64,000 nucleotides of DNA from Phyto melanocephala (lineage: Eukaryota; Arthropoda; Insecta; Diptera; Rhinophoridae), in assembly GCA_941918925.1 (NCBI GenBank), contig OW799233.1, forward strand, positions 47,081,341 to 47,145,340. Reading direction: 5' to 3'. The position numbers and the translations under genes are program-made. How positions within the stretch are numbered: the first letter of the stretch is position 1; each line of letters begins with the position of its first letter. Below are positions 10,110 to 23,321 of the stretch, piece after piece. Below the pieces are notes generated by a model. That model was given only the letters and a program-made list of their open reading frames with translations. It was not told the DNA's origin and made no database searches.

Positions 10110-11580
10110 TTTATAGATATTTTACTATTCATTAATCGGAACATGTCTTCTTTACAATCCAATAGAGAAATCATAACTATTCCAAAAATTACGTCCTTTT
10201 GTTTTACTGAGGCACCCTTTGTTTTTTTGCAACTCCATTAATATGGGGGTCAAATAAAGAAGGCTGCCTGTTAATATTCAGTAATTTTTAAACAAGTTCT
10301 AAATCCAAGATGATGTTTGAAACAAAATGGCGTCTAACATTTTATCTCAAATCTAGGCTAAGCTACGAAAAGGCCGCTATTTTTATTATAAAATTTGACA
10401 AATTATTCGACTTAAGATAAGTAACTAAGAATCGCTTACTTAATGCCTATCAACTATCAATGGCGGCCTGACTTTTATATGTACGTCTGTGATGTCATTC
10501 TCCGTAAGTTGCTTTTGTAATTAACAAGCACTTATTTCACCCATGAATAACGAATCATGGCCTTCGTCTAACGCACTGCTGGAAAAAAGTAGCACTCAGT
10601 ACATGTAAAATCGTTCTGTTTAAATAAATAACTGTTGAAATTATAAGCAGCAGAGAAGACTTACTTTACTTATTTTCGTATTTAGACAATTCAAGCATTT
10701 CCATATTCTCCCTCCATATGGCATAAAGCCAGCACTGTTGCAATATTCCAAACATTTTCTATTTAAAACGATTTTTCTTTTATTATCATTTCATTAGTTT
10801 ACTCCAATTGCAATTTATGCCGGTAGATGCATAACAAGCCGAGCACTATAAAAACATCCTTTTGAATTATTTTATCAAAATAAATCCTTTAGGTTCCTTT
10901 TACAATAGTCACAAGAAAGAGTTAAAAATAACAAAACCTACCATTGCATGATGTATGTATGTATGCACAAGTTATCACTACGCAACATTGAAGCCAAATT
11001 GCCAATTTGCAGACAAACAACACCACCATCTGTTGTTACACATTAAAAGTGACAATTGTTTAGAGGGATTTCAAACCGAAATATATGGATTTCAAGAGAA
11101 TTTGGTAATTTTATGAAACTACTTAATGCGATAATTTTTTGCAATTGCCAAAGGATTAACGCGAAAACGGATATTAGACCAAGAAATGAGGTAAATTATC
11201 GGGGGCAGCTGGGAAAATATTTAATGTTTTTTTTTTACTTTCTTTGCACAGTTAAATATATTTTTTTTGGAGCAGAAATATTGATGCTGTGACAAGCGTA
11301 TTGGAATAATTATATCTTTCGTTGTAGTAATGAAATTCAGTTCAAACAAGTAAATATTCAAATGAAGAATGAAGAGAACAGCTTGTGTTTAACTATTCTT
11401 CTGCTTTGTGCGATACAGTTTCATATTTTGATAATTCTTGAAACAACAAATGAAGTGAATATTGCCTCTGCTCGCTAAAGTGTGTAGGAGCACCAAATAC
11501 GGTTGATTGCTTGCCTTTGCCAACCCGAATTTTTTTTAAATTTTCCCATCAAATATCCAGCCAAATCACTAACTGAAATG
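10110..11580. other. Gene-free AT-rich stretch
   Basis: No supported gene. A segment near 10250-10340 (aagatgatgtttgaaac followed by aaaatggcg) resembles parts of repeat family S. The rest appears unique. Confidence 0.4.
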
Positions 11581-11609
11581 CGATAAGTATGGACTACTCC
11601 GTTTGTTTG

Positions 11610-12110
11610 CTGGGGCCATTGGTCATTCGATTTCGCGCAAAATTACAAACTTCTCACTTAAATCACGTTCTTTTAATCGGGGTATGATAACCTGGATCAC
11701 TGCGTTGATTACAGGACATGCGAACTTCAGATATCATCTGAAGAGGATGCAGATCGTGGATGATGATATTTGTAGAATGTGCCTGGAGGATACCGAGACG
11801 GCAGCGCATGTAGTATGCGAGTGTCCGGCGTTGGCGAGCGGAAGATTAAGGATCACAGCCAAGCACACATTAAGAGTGAGTGCGATGGGGGACCGTAGTC
11901 TGAGGGAGATGCTGGCGATTGCAGCAGTGTGAAATCGTTTTCCTACTCCAGAGCAAACGCCGGTTGTGGCGCGGGACTCAGTGATTGAAGGTATACTGAT
12001 CGGTGGACACGAAATCACTGAGGAGCGAAGGGAGTCGAAAAGGGACCCGTGATAGTAGTGGTCTGCTTCGATATTGCCCCTACAAGTGTATTGTAAATCA
12101 CATTCATGTT
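11610..12110 (+). pseudogene. LINE polyprotein C-terminal fragment (I/LOA/R1-like)
   Basis: An open stretch reads LITGHANFRYHLKRM and then CRMCLEDTETAAHVVCECP, a Cys/His cluster (C-x2-C ... H-x3-C-x-C) found after the RT/RNase H domains of I-, LOA- and R1-type LINEs. A tail follows (DSVIEGILIGGHEI), ending in a stop near 12050. RT and endonuclease regions are absent, so it is a 5'-truncated insertion. Clade is uncertain. Confidence 0.7.
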
Positions 12111-12167
12111 AAGTTTTTTTTCAACAATCGAACGCTATAATTTGAACCCTATTTCACAATAATTACA

Positions 12168-12510
12168 TCAGTTGCTGAAAGTTAAAAATTGTGTCATAAT
12201 ATCTCCTTTTTTTATTCCACTCGGAAGCATATGGCTTCTTAAATCCAATTTCAACAATTTCATTTTAAATTGTTCTACGCCAACATATTTGTTAGATGAC
12301 TCCTCTGGTGATTCAATTTTAAGGCGGCTCTCATAATGCTGCCGATAGGTTGACAAAGTGTATGTCCCATCCATTTTTTCTTGTTATATGACGAACTATG
12401 GGTTCTTCCTAGCCTCAACAGATCTGTGTTTTTCAAGCAACATTGCGCAAGCATTGAATATGCGGATGTGATGTTTGTATGGCCGGCACGTTTTGTTTTG
12501 GCGACCAAAA
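12168..12510 (-). pseudogene. RTE-type LINE C-terminal relic
   Basis: Overlapping minus-strand frames contain KKWMGHTLCQPIGSIMRAALKLNHQ, like the RTE C-terminal motif 'KWxWIGHTLRKPxxxIxRxALxWNP' also seen at 27272-27595. The sequence is frameshifted and truncated, and its upstream part (TNITSAYSMLAQCCLKNTDLLRL) is not clearly alignable by eye. Confidence 0.45.
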
Positions 12511-14440
12511 GTTGACCTGGCCTTTTTCAGCCTACTAGACATTTTCAAAAGTGAAAGCATTTCCAAATTTCTCACAATTTTTCAGAATATTTGGATCAAG
12601 AAAGTGCTACCAATTAAATATGCATCACACCACATGAAAGGAAAAAGAAGATAGAAAGATGTTGCAAAGAAATATATCTACACCTCCTGGCTCAGTCAAA
12701 AATGTCTAGTCACGTTATTTATTAAATTAAATTAAAAAAAATATTAATACAATGTTCAATGATGTCCCTAAATATTTCCCTAATAAATAACAACACATTC
12801 TAAATTAATTAAACAAAAAAAATTTTAATTTATTAAGACTATCCTTTTTTGGCGCCTATTAGGGACAGCTGCGTTTTCCTGTTCAATTAACCCTGTTGTT
12901 AATTGCAAACAGTCTAAACTATTTGATTTTCTAACATATTTAATCCTTTCCTTCCTTTCGAACATTAGTTTCTTACCTAATTTTCATTTTCTTTCGAATA
13001 TCAAAAGAAGAACAATTCTTATACTTACACACGCACACATTTTTCAACAAATATTTTTATCTTGAGACAGCAATCAGGTGGCCAACAAAATATTGCCTGA
13101 AAATGAGAAGAAAAATTGTAAAAAACAAAATACAACTGTTTATGTTTAAATTAAAAAACACTAAGCAATTCAATTTTCAAGAGAAAAAAAAACCCTTTTT
13201 CTTTTTTCTTTAAAATGAACAGAAGGACAAATCAAAGGTGTTATTTACAGCTCTTGACCTCTTTTCTTTTGTTGTTGCTGTTGTTGTATTGATGGCCTTT
13301 TTCTTTCATTTGCTTAGTTTCTGGCCCAACATCTTCTTGTTTTTTTTGTTTTTCTTTGCTGGAACTCTTCAGCTGAAATGTAGAAGAGAGTGCTTAAGTT
13401 GATGGTTTTTTCTTTCAAGTGACTGACTAAGTGAGTGAGTGAATGGCATCTGCTAACGCGCATGCGTGCATACGTAATGACCAACTGCCAACACTAATGA
13501 GGCAAAAACGTCTACAAAAACAACAGCCTTAAAATTGAAGGGTTAAAAAACACATCTGAATACGTTGACTTTTCTACCAAAAAGTTATACATTTTTTTCT
13601 TTATAAATTTTACGTTTTGGTTAAGAATCCTTTAAGCAGTTAGCTGGAGCACAGTAAAAGCAGTTGTTTTAATTTTATACAAAATAAAAAAAAATCTGCC
13701 TGTCTTTAGGAATAAAGAAAAAATTCAGCCATCAAGAAACCCTTTAGGTTAAAAACATGTGAGTGTGTCTGTTTTTTGTTAATAAGGAATTAAAGTACAG
13801 ATGCTATTTAAAAATAAAAACTTAAAATAAAACTAATGCTACCAATATTGAGTTTAATAAATGTTAAAGTTTGATTTAATTCTACAAACAAATATATAAT
13901 TAAAAAAAATTGCTTTTTACTTTTTGAGATTACGGCTAGAAATGATAAAATAAAAATTACGCCATACCGCACACATAATTAATATTTTCTGCGCATATCG
14001 TAAATCTGACGCCACAAAAGCTATATAAATATATTCTGTCGGTAGATTTACCAACTATTTAAATTCATAAAATTTTCGCCAAAAAATATAAATTTATATT
14101 TTTGTTAGTAAATTTTTTTAACTTCAGATGAACTAGGGATAATTTATTATCAAAGATAATAGTAAATTATTCGCTGTTCGCAGGAAATTTTGTATGACCA
14201 AACAAGTTGGTTGAAACGTGATTCGGGCATGAATCTCGAATTTTGCTGTCTATGTGAATAAAGTATAACCCCCCGAACTATCCATTGACGTAACTACACC
14301 ATTCTGTGGGGACATTTCAGCATTGTTTATGCCTTCACCCAGAATTAAAAAAAAAAATATTTAAATTAATTATAAGGGGTTAAGTTTAAATTTAAAAATG
14401 TAATATAACAAAAATGATTTGAAATTTTACCAAATTTATT
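12511..14440. other. Gene-free AT-rich stretch, possibly host intergenic or intronic
   Basis: Long A and T runs, GTTGTTGCTGTTGTTG-type trinucleotides near 13270-13290 and a poly-A-rich block near 13170-13200. No coding pattern or transposon end was recognised. Confidence 0.4.
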
Positions 14441-14454
14441 TTTTTGTTGTGAAG

Positions 14455-16330
14455 TAAAATTGTTTCGGTTAGAAGTTGCCAGAAAAAAGTGAATATGAGC
14501 ATTAGAATTGCAAAAACTGAGTATTATTCAAGACGTTTTGGCTCTGCAGCTGGTTCCAAGCAAACATGGAAATACATTCGGGAAATTGGTATTGGTAGTA
14601 CACAAAATGATCTTAATGACCAAGTAGATGTTGAAGAGCTAAATGGTATCTTCATGAATATACCTTTTGTAGCGACAGACGAAAGTTTTTATAATTTTTC
14701 CAATTTAGAGTCAAACGATTTTGAAATTGGTCATAATGTCTTTAAATTCTCTTGCGTGAGTCATTCTGCAGTTTGTTCATGTTTTAAATTAATTAAGTCA
14801 AATGCAACAATATGCACCCAAAATTTATTCCGATATTACTTCCAGTACTCCTGCCATATATAACACATTTACTTAACACCCTCATAATGACCAGTACTTT
14901 TCCGAACAGATGGAATTCTAGTAGTTCCTATACCGAAAACAAATTCAGAATTTAGACCAATAGCTATCTTGTGTTATTTGTCCAAGGAGCTAGAAAAAAT
15001 TCTGCAAATTCGAATTTCGGGACATATCAAAGAAAAAAAAAATTATTGTCTGAAAATCAATCAGGTTTTCGCTCTAGCCATAGCTGTGTATCTGCCTTAT
15101 TGGATGTTTCTGCAAATATACGACGTGAACTTGATGAAGGAAAGGTTAATTTCTTAATTCTTCTTGACCACTCAAAAGCCTTCGACACTGTTGATCATGG
15201 CACACTTTGCAAAAAGCTTCGGCACTTCTTTAATTTCTCTAACAATTCCACACGTCTTTTGTCTTCATATCGTTCGAATCGTTTGCAATTTGTATCTTCT
15301 AATAATTTTCAATCAACTTTAAAACCTTTAACAAGAGGTGTGCCACAAGAGTCCATTCTGGGACCACCACTTTTTTCAATTTATGCCAATGATTTGCCAA
15401 AACAGCTTTTGCATTGCAAAGTTCACATGTATGCAGATGATGTACAGTTATATTTGAGCAGTCCAGTACGATCTATTGATGAAAATATTGTTAGGGTCTT
15501 ATATATCTAAGGTATATAAGATATAATGAAGATTTGGATAGAATTTTTCGATGGGCAATAGCGAATGGACTTTGTTTAAACCCCCATAAATCAAGTGCCT
15601 AATGATTCGAAATAAAACGCTCGATTCTGTTATCGATGTTAACATTCTAATAAATGGGGAAAGGATCAACATCGTTAATGTTGCAAAAAACCTTGGAACA
15701 GTGTTTAATAATACACTTACTTGGACAAACCATGTTAATACACTCGTAGGCCAAATTTACATTACGCTAAGGTGCTTTGGCCGACACAATATTTTACTCC
15801 CTTAGGGATAAGGAAACCTCTTGCAAAATCCTATCTTCTTCCAGGTTTAATTTACCGCTGTGAGCTTTTTGCAAGTGGCGACTCAATTAGTAAAAGGAAA
15901 TTAAACGTTTTATATAATAACATAATTAGATGTGTGTATGGTTTGAGAAGATATGATATGCTAAACTTTACGGTGTTTCCTTTGATAATTGTCTTAACAT
16001 ACGCGTTCTATTATTTTTGCATAAGATTATTTATTCAGAAGCTCCTCAATATCTTATAGACAAGATCAGGCTTGCCAGATCACTTAGAGGAAAAAAGATT
16101 ATAATTCCTTTACACCGTCTTCTTGTATCGGAATGGCACTTCTTTATACACGCAGCGCGTCTTTGGAATATTCTTTCCCAAACTCAACAACTCAATAGCA
16201 ACGCAAATAGCTTTAAACATTTTTTATTTAATTTTATTTTTGCACAACAATTAATTGTTATTAATTGTAATGTATTTGTTATAGTATAATTTTTTATAGT
16301 TAATATAGCTAAGTGTATGTAATTGTATTA
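14455..16330 (+). pseudogene. Jockey-like LINE reverse transcriptase relic
   Basis: Frames in succession cover the linker before RT (SKQTWKYIREIGIG, about 14555-14596), RT with FLILLDHSKAFDTVDH (about 15151-15198), RGVPQESILGPPLFSIYANDLP (about 15335-15398) and the catalytic YADD (about 15430-15441). The thumb/C-terminal region follows, with LCLNPHKSS (15576-15595), KNLGTVFNNTLTWTNH (about 15690-15740), LYNNIIRCVYGLRR (about 15911-15950) and LARSLRGKKIIIPLHRLLVSE (about 16069-16130). At least four frameshifts or stops break it. No endonuclease domain was seen, so it is probably 5' truncated. A second copy lies at 24290-26225 on the minus strand. Superfamily assignment is from motif style. Confidence 0.8.
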
Positions 16331-16403
16331 ATGTGTAATCCCTAAATTTAATTAATAGAAACTACTTTCTTATACTTTATAGTTTTTCGACTGGATGGGG
16401 TTG

Positions 16404-17065
16404 TATCTTGGCAACGGCATCACGAATGTTGACCATCAAATACTCAATTGGCTCTGGTTTGTCTGCACTTATCTTTAACGACGCCCTACAGAAAATAGTG
16501 CAACGGTTTCAAATCGGAGCATCTTGGCGATCTATTAGCATCACCATTTCGGCTACTTTACCGGCCATAAAACGTTGTACGCAACGAATCGATTGTCGCA
16601 TAAGATGTGTGGCAAGTTGCACCATCTTGTTGAAACCAAACATCGTTCACATCGGTTATCATGGTTGCGCCGTCCTTATTTTCAAAGACATATGCGCCAA
16701 TATTGCCTCCCTTTTACAAGCCGCTCTAAACACTCACTCGTAGTGGGTACATTCGCTTCTGTAAGACCACGTTTTGGTTTATGAAATTCCAAATACCGAA
16801 ATTTTGCTTATTAACGTACCCACCAAGATAAAAAACATCCAAAAATATGATTTTTTTGTACGACATTTTCTTGCAATTTCCAATCAATTGTTTTTATTTT
16901 GGAAATAAATTTTCAATAAATCCCAATGTCACTCAATCGTAAAACAATTCGTTTCGTTCAGCAGAGGTAAAATACTGAATTTCGTGACAGAATAGGATGG
17001 CATAAGTATTGGCAGATTCGAAGAACCAGCTGGTTCAAATTTAAACCAAAAGATGGCCCACCCTT
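16404..17065 (-). pseudogene. Mariner relic retaining one terminal repeat
   Basis: On the minus strand, broken frames read DVFYLGGYVN (about 16845-16815), YLEFHKPKRGL, DVNDVWFQQDGATCHT (about 16655-16605) and similar hallmarks of the mariner catalytic domain. The 5' end at 17065 shows AAGGGTGGGCCATCT beside TA (17066-17067), close to the AAGGGTCCGCCA end of the element at 57811-58318. The 3' terminal repeat is missing. Many stops make it inactive. Confidence 0.65.
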
Positions 17066-17334
17066 TAAATTTAAAATTAACTCAAATTTTTGGCAGCACA
17101 AATGTATAAGTTTTTGCTAACACGAAATTTTTTTAATTATTTCAATGAGGCTACCTATACATTGGAATTCGGGAAGGTGATTCCATAGCCGCAACTATAA
17201 AATTTTACTTCCACAACTAAACCATATGATCGGAAATAGTCTTGGTTATCAGAACTAAAACGTATTAATAACATATTCTTAATTTCATGGCCTCATATCC
17301 AAATGTGTAAGTTGGCCGATTAGTGACCGATTGT

Positions 17335-17830
17335 TAATTGTACCCTTCACAGTGAGTGTAAGGGTATATATAGATTTGTCATTGCGTATGAAATTTCTAC
17401 AATTTTTATTTCCGACACCATAAAGTATATATTTGCTAAAAGCTTATGAATAGGGCAGTCAATTAAGCACTGTCCGTCTGTCAGTCTCCTCGTCTGTCCA
17501 TGTGTATGTTGAAATCAACTTTTTAAAGCCCCCAGACATTTTCAAGACCCGTGTAAGGTACCAAAACATTAGAAATATTTGAGAGCAGATCGGTATTCAA
17601 AATCAAAAAAAATCGTTCTATAAACAACTGAGATTTGATGAAAAAACCTGGACCACCTCGTCTTTTCACATCAATACAAACTGGATGAACGTAGGTACGA
17701 ATCCCAGTTAAGACAAAAAAAAAATTTTTCGTTGTTCCTTCCTCATATCTCGGAAGGTTATGGAGCGATTGTACTGGCTGTCAATAGTAATTCATTCCTG
17801 AATATTTCCAAATGGTTGAAAGCACACACA
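17335..17830 (+). repeat. Dispersed repeat family P, copy 1 (partial)
   Basis: It begins 'acccttcacagtgagtgtaa', then carries the family's phrases: 'gaccccataaagtatatat' (here altered), 'gcttatgaataggg', 'gttgaaatcaactttt', 'cccagacatt' and a 'cgaatcccagttaaga' block before an A/T run at 17715-17728. No coding capacity. The hairpin end seen in other copies is missing. Confidence 0.7.
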
Positions 17831-19399
17831 CAACTTTTGCAACTTGTGGTAGCCTATAAAATTATAAATTATTTTTACCAATTTCTACTAATCATAATTT
17901 CTATAAAAATTTAAACAAACAATTATAATAGAATGCAAATGTTGGCTGATATAAATAACAAACTTCAAAACATATTCAAAAACATTTTACATTTTAGAAC
18001 CAACAATCATCCTTAAGGACAAATATTATTGCGTACAAAAAAATCACCTTGTTTTGACTGTATTTTTTTTTTATTTAAAAAAATTCATTATTGTGTTTTT
18101 GGGGTAAAACATACATCAGCAAATCGATAAGTAGTTTTATTGTTTCAAAATGTTGTTTTTTAATTTTCGTTTTTTTTTTTTAACAAAAGATGTTAAATTA
18201 AAAACGACATACAGAAACCTTTAAAGCAATTAAATAAAATGTTATAATCTTCTGGCCATAAAAAGGATTTAACAGCTGTTTCGTTTCCTAAACAACTCTT
18301 GCCCGAAGTCATCAACGAAGAACAAACAAAAAAACAGATAAAAAAGGACATTTGGTCGCAATAATTTATAGCAAAAGAAATAAATAAACAATAAATAAAA
18401 TAGAGTTGTAACTTAAAAAATATTAACTCAAATTATCAAGTCATGGTATATTTTATTAACATTAACATCAAATTTTAAAAACTGTTAAAAGAAAACAGAA
18501 AATTGCAATTAATTTTTTTTTTAATTTTTTTTTTGTTATCTTTTTTTTTTTTTGAGAACAAAAACAATCCCAAAAATATCTTTAAAAAAATTAAAACTAA
18601 TGCACACACATGTCCTGCTTAAAAGGAAATATGTTTGGTTTCATAAAAAAATATACTGCTTTTGCTAATACCTGTAAAATCCATATGTTCGATGTTTCAA
18701 GTAAGAAGGAAAGCAGCTAAACTCTTTCTTGTATTTTCTTAAGCACGTGTGTAATTTGCATATTCTTTTATAAGGCTTAAAAACTTTTTCTCCACTAAAC
18801 AAGCAGCAGGAAGAAAGCAAAGTCTTCTAATACCAGGTGCTACACATTTACTAGAACTATCTTTTATCTAAATCTGCAGATTTTATTCTTTTAATGTTTA
18901 AAGTATCTTCACAGGCTTGACCATTTGTTATTGTTGCCTTAGAAAAAAAAAACGACACTTTGCAGGATACCTTAAAGATATCTTGAGTGTGTCTAAGGAT
19001 TGTATAAGTGTTATTTGTTTCTGATTTTTTTTTTCTTTGAAATCTTTTTCATATGCATACACACATACGAACATCCATATGTGTGTCGTTTTTATATGAA
19101 TGCAGTGTAATATTTTATAATATTTTGATTGGAAGAAATCTTTTATTATGAATTAAAGAAATTTATTACAACTCACGTTTAGGATTTCTTTTGTACTTAG
19201 AACTCCAAAAAAGAGATTTCATTTTATCTTTTGTAGCGACGCAATGTTTAATGAAGTGTTAACAATGACAGTTTCATTTAAAATCTATTTCAAAACTCGA
19301 TTTCAAAATTAAAACAAAAAAAAATAAAAATTAAAATTTACTTTTGTTAAAAATGTATAGCAACTGCTGTTTAATCACTATATTCGACAGATAAATTTA
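17831..19399. other. Gene-free AT-rich stretch with homopolymer runs
   Basis: Many runs of 8-12 T or A (for example near 18065, 18170 and 18540). No transposon ends or coding pattern recognised; probably host intergenic or intronic DNA. Confidence 0.4.
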
Positions 19400-20012
19400 G
19401 GTAGGTTCAAATCCCAGTTAAGACGAAAAAAAAATTTTTTAAACCCTTCACAGTAAGTGTAAAGGATTATATAGCTTTGCCATTTCGTGTGAAATTTCTA
19501 AAATTTTCATTTCCGACCCCATAAAGTATATATTTTCTGAAAGCTTATGAATAGGGGAGTCAATTAAGCGTTGTGCGTGTGTATGTTGAAATCAACTTTT
19601 TGAAGCCTCCCGACATCACCTGGACCCGGGTGAGGTATTGAAATATCAGAAATATTCGGGAGTAGAGTAGGTATTGATAATCAGAAACATTGGAACATAA
19701 AAAACTGAGATATAAGAAAATAACCACGGCCACGTCGTTTTGTTTTCACAACAACAACAACATACATACAAACGTGGTATAATGGTTAGAGAAAACGTGG
19801 CACCAAATCCCAGCTGAGCCAAAAAAAAATTTATATTTTTATTTTTATTCACCTTCAGACCTGACTATGGCATCAATCTTTTGGAAATATCCGAGAATGA
19901 ATCGCTATTGAAATTCAGCATTATCGCCCCATAAATTTCTGAGATATGAGCAAATATATTTTTTAAATTTTTTTTTCAATTTTTTTTATTTTTTTTTTTT
20001 TTAACATACATA

Positions 20013-21520
20013 CACCTATGAACATATAAATTTCACAAACTCAAATTGAGCATAAATTTAACTATTTTTTAACTAAAAACTCTTAAAAGTGTAAGTTTAA
20101 TGTCTTCTGGTTGTTGTAAGAGTACTTGTCTCAACAACGGTCAAATGTTCCGCTAAATTTTGCTTTTAATATAACGTTATTTCGTTTTTCATAATGAATG
20201 CTGATTTTTTGTGGACATATAAATGGCACAATTTATTTAGTATATGCAGTACTCGCGTCGATTTTGTTAAAATCAAATAAAATAAGAGCGAAAAATTATT
20301 AAAAATGGGATCAGGCACACATACCACAACTGAAGAAAGGCGGATCATATGGAAAATGCATGAAGATGAGAAGAAAGTGAAAGAAATTTCTGAAATAATG
20401 AAAATTTCTCGAAAAAAAGTGTATAATGCAATTAAATTATGTGTTGAGAATCCCGATATATTGATTAAGGGCAAAAGTCGGAAGCCAAGGCCTCGAAAAA
20501 CAGATGTGCGTACGGATGGAGCTATTGCCAGAATGGCGAAAACTGATCCATTCAAGTCCTTAAGGCAGATAGCATCCGAAATTAATGAATCTATGGACCT
20601 GAAAATTTCTTACAGGCTTGTCAGAAGAAGATTAAATGAATCAAATTTGTTTGGGCGCATTTCTAGAAAAAAGACAATGCTTTCAAAAAAATACATTTCA
20701 AAACGACTAGTCTTTGCCAGAAACCATAAAGAAAATCCCATTAATTTTAAGAGAGCTGCGAAACAAATAGGACCAGATGGTAGAACCTATGTTCATCGAC
20801 CGAAAGGACAATAATACAATCATCGGTTCACTCAGAGGACCGAGGTAGGAGGTAGTATTATGTAATGGGGTGCATTTTCTTGGCATGGCATAGGTCCCCT
20901 TGTAAAAATCAATGGAAAAATGGACAAGTTTCAGTTCCTAGACATTTTAAAAAACCATATGGAACCATATGCCTTCGATTCCATGCCGATCAAGTGAAAA
21001 TTTATGCTAGACAATGACCCCAAACACTCCTTCAAACTAGTAAAATATTGGTTTTGTGCAGAGAATATCGACGTTTTGGATTGGCCAGCCCTGAGCCCTG
21101 ACTTAAATCCCATAGAGAACCTTTGGAACGAGGTCAAGGTTGAAATAGCAAAAAAAAAATATTATAAAAATATGGATGATTTGTTGTCGGCCGCACAGAA
21201 AGCTTGGTATGCCATACCCAAAACGAAATACCAAAAACTCGTGGAAAGTATGGGTCGCAGTTGCGAAGCTGTCATTAGGAATAATGGCTACAGCAGTAAA
21301 TAATAAGGGTAAAATGTTTTAACATACCAAAAAACCAAAAAATTCTATACTAAAATATTTTTGAATATTTTTGAATTTCAATTTTAGTTTATATCAGTGT
21401 TTAAAATGCATAATAAACCTTAGGAAAAAAACAAAAATTTTTATTTGTTAATAATTTTTACGGTAATGTAGCAGAAGCAAGAACTCTTGGTAAAATGTGC
21501 CATTTATATGTCCATAGCTG
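20013..21520 (+). mobile_element. Tc1-like DNA transposon, 1508 bp
   Basis: The left end CACCTATGAACATATAAATT and the complement of the right end CAGCTATGGACATATAAATG are inverted repeats of about 25 bp. TA dinucleotides flank both sides (20011-20012 and 21521-21522), as Tc1/mariner elements require. A further direct copy of the terminal motif (gtggacatataaatggcac, about 20210-20230) lies inside the left end, recalling the IR/DR arrangement of some Tc1-like elements. It is inserted in a family P repeat. The single gene inside is disabled. Confidence 0.88.
20305..21303 (+). pseudogene. Tc1-like transposase, disabled by three stops and a deletion
   Basis: One frame runs through the region with nonsense codons at 20812, 20863 and 20995. 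The N-terminal half has the paired helix-turn-helix region (TTTEERRIIWKMHED, then ISRKKVYNAIKLC) and LRQIASEIN and RLVRRRLNE. The catalytic half keeps MLDNDPKHS (second Asp, about 21004-21030) and LSPDLNPIENLW (catalytic Glu, about 21091-21126). The segment that should hold the first catalytic Asp (an SDES-type motif before PDGRTYVHRPKGQ) is missing: KENPINFKRAAKQIG joins straight to PDGRTY. Length is 332 codons against about 340 for the family. It cannot be functional as it stands. Confidence 0.88.
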
Positions 21521-21699
21521 TACATACGTAAATTTATAATTTTAAAATGGGACGTTTTTATATATGTATGTTTTTATATGTAGGTACGTATTTCATATGG
21601 GATGAATGGTGATACAAACAATTGTTATTGAATGACTACACGTTGTGAAGGGTATATAAGATTCGGCACGGCCGAATATAGCACTCTTACTTGTTTATC

Positions 21700-23320
21700 T
21701 TATTATTTTAATTATATAAACAAAAATAAAATTTCATATATAATTTTTGTATAGAAACACTGTTATACACTGTTATATCTTCCTTTAGAGGGATCAGTGC
21801 TATTAAGAAGTAAAAACATATAATACACATCTTTTGTTTTATTTCTAAGTGTTAAAAATATATAAATATTTTTATTTTTTTACGAAAAAGAAACGTTTTA
21901 TAAAGATTTTTTTCCAGCAAAAAAAAATTAATACAAAAATTTTATTGAAATGGCAAAATATTTCAGTACAAAAACTGTTATACATAATTAAATTAGAAAC
22001 GGTGTTTTATCCTTTAACTATTGTACACATTTTTTTATAAAAAGTTTTATAGACATTTAAAAAAAATCACTGCGTAGAAAGGAAAAAAGTGTTATGCACA
22101 TGTTTTACATAAATTCTTTTATACACAAGAAAAGTGTTATACATCATATATATATTTTTTTTTTTCATTTCATTAATTTTATTTACAATCTATCCAAAAG
22201 GATATTAAGTAAATTTGATAATATCATCATATACCTACAAAAAAAAGGTTTTATAAACCACTTCGTAAGCTAAATTTATTTTCTAGGAAAATTGTATAGA
22301 ACACTTGTTGAAAGCTTACTCTCAGTTATACACCATGTTTGTATGTTTAAAAATATTCTCACACCTTATTGTTGCATCTATTTTTTCAATATCATTTTAT
22401 TTCTAAACACATACACATTAGCAAATTGGCGCAAATTGCTCAATTGCAATCTAACTCACATTTACCCACGATAACTCGAGATCATGTCATCGGCATTTAA
22501 CATTCATATTTTGTACGATAAGAATTATTCATTCTCACTATTGTTCATCTATACATTTATGCTTCTTTATTCATACACTCCTCCAACATAATTCTGCTTT
22601 TGTAGCATCAACACCAATAACAACAACATATTGGCAACATGACAAGAAGTCATTAGCATATAACACGGCCTGCTGCAAACAACAAGTCTTTACAGTTGTT
22701 TTCGCCATTTAAACCATCGTTGTTGGGGCAACATATATATTTGCAAAAATTTCGTAAGAATGATGGCAAATAGCACAAGAGAAAAACTTTAAATAAATTA
22801 CAGTGATAATGGGTCAAAAAATTATTTTTTTTTTAGTTTGTGAATGAGTGCAAGCAGCAACAACTACAACAACAAAATATTGCAAGGAGAGCAGCTAATA
22901 AAACAAAAGCTTGTAAAGGGTTTTGGTGCAGATGCAACTACAAAACCAAACATTACTAAAGCAATGCACAAGAACATTAATTTATTTGCATTCACAGATT
23001 AATTGCTAGAATTTTAGCAAAAGTATCTTAAGACATAAACTGCAGTTTTTGTTTTATACCAACCAAATTATTATTTTTTTCTAAATTATTGCTTAAATAG
23101 CAAAAGATTATGGTTCGAAGCAGTTGTGCTAGCCTCAATTTAGTTATTAATTCTAAACGAAAAAAGGAAAAATATAAGTAAAACTCAATCAAAAACTAGA
23201 ACTATTTTTTTTTACTTTTATATATTTATTTTTTTATTTATTGTCTCCTTGCAGCACAACTAGACTAAGTCAGGAACTTGAAATTGTACCAATAATTTTC
23301 CAAAAACAAATAAAAATTAA
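21700..23320. other. Gene-free AT-rich stretch
   Basis: No supported gene. Around 22600-22750 base composition is more balanced, with CAACAACAAC phrases, and may be host non-coding DNA. T-runs occur near 22150. Confidence 0.4.
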
Positions 23321-23321
23321 A

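Larger units (their letters stand above)
19400..21695 (-). repeat. Family P, copy 2, containing the Tc1-like element
   Basis: The outer parts, 19441-20012 and 21521-21695, are the two halves of one P element. The right end carries the family's terminal hairpin (attcggc-acg-gccgaat, about 21661-21677) followed by 'atagcactcttacttgttt'. Relative to the copies at 36278 and 61327 it is inverted. The left half contains a tRNA-like segment at 19771-19825 (gtggtataatggttagag, later aatcccagctgag) followed by an A-run. 'acatacata' sequence flanks the Tc1 insertion on both sides. Confidence 0.75.

Noticed and set aside
19771..19825. Genuine tRNA gene
   Set aside because: tRNA-like boxes are present, but the cloverleaf cannot be completed and the block recurs in every family P copy.
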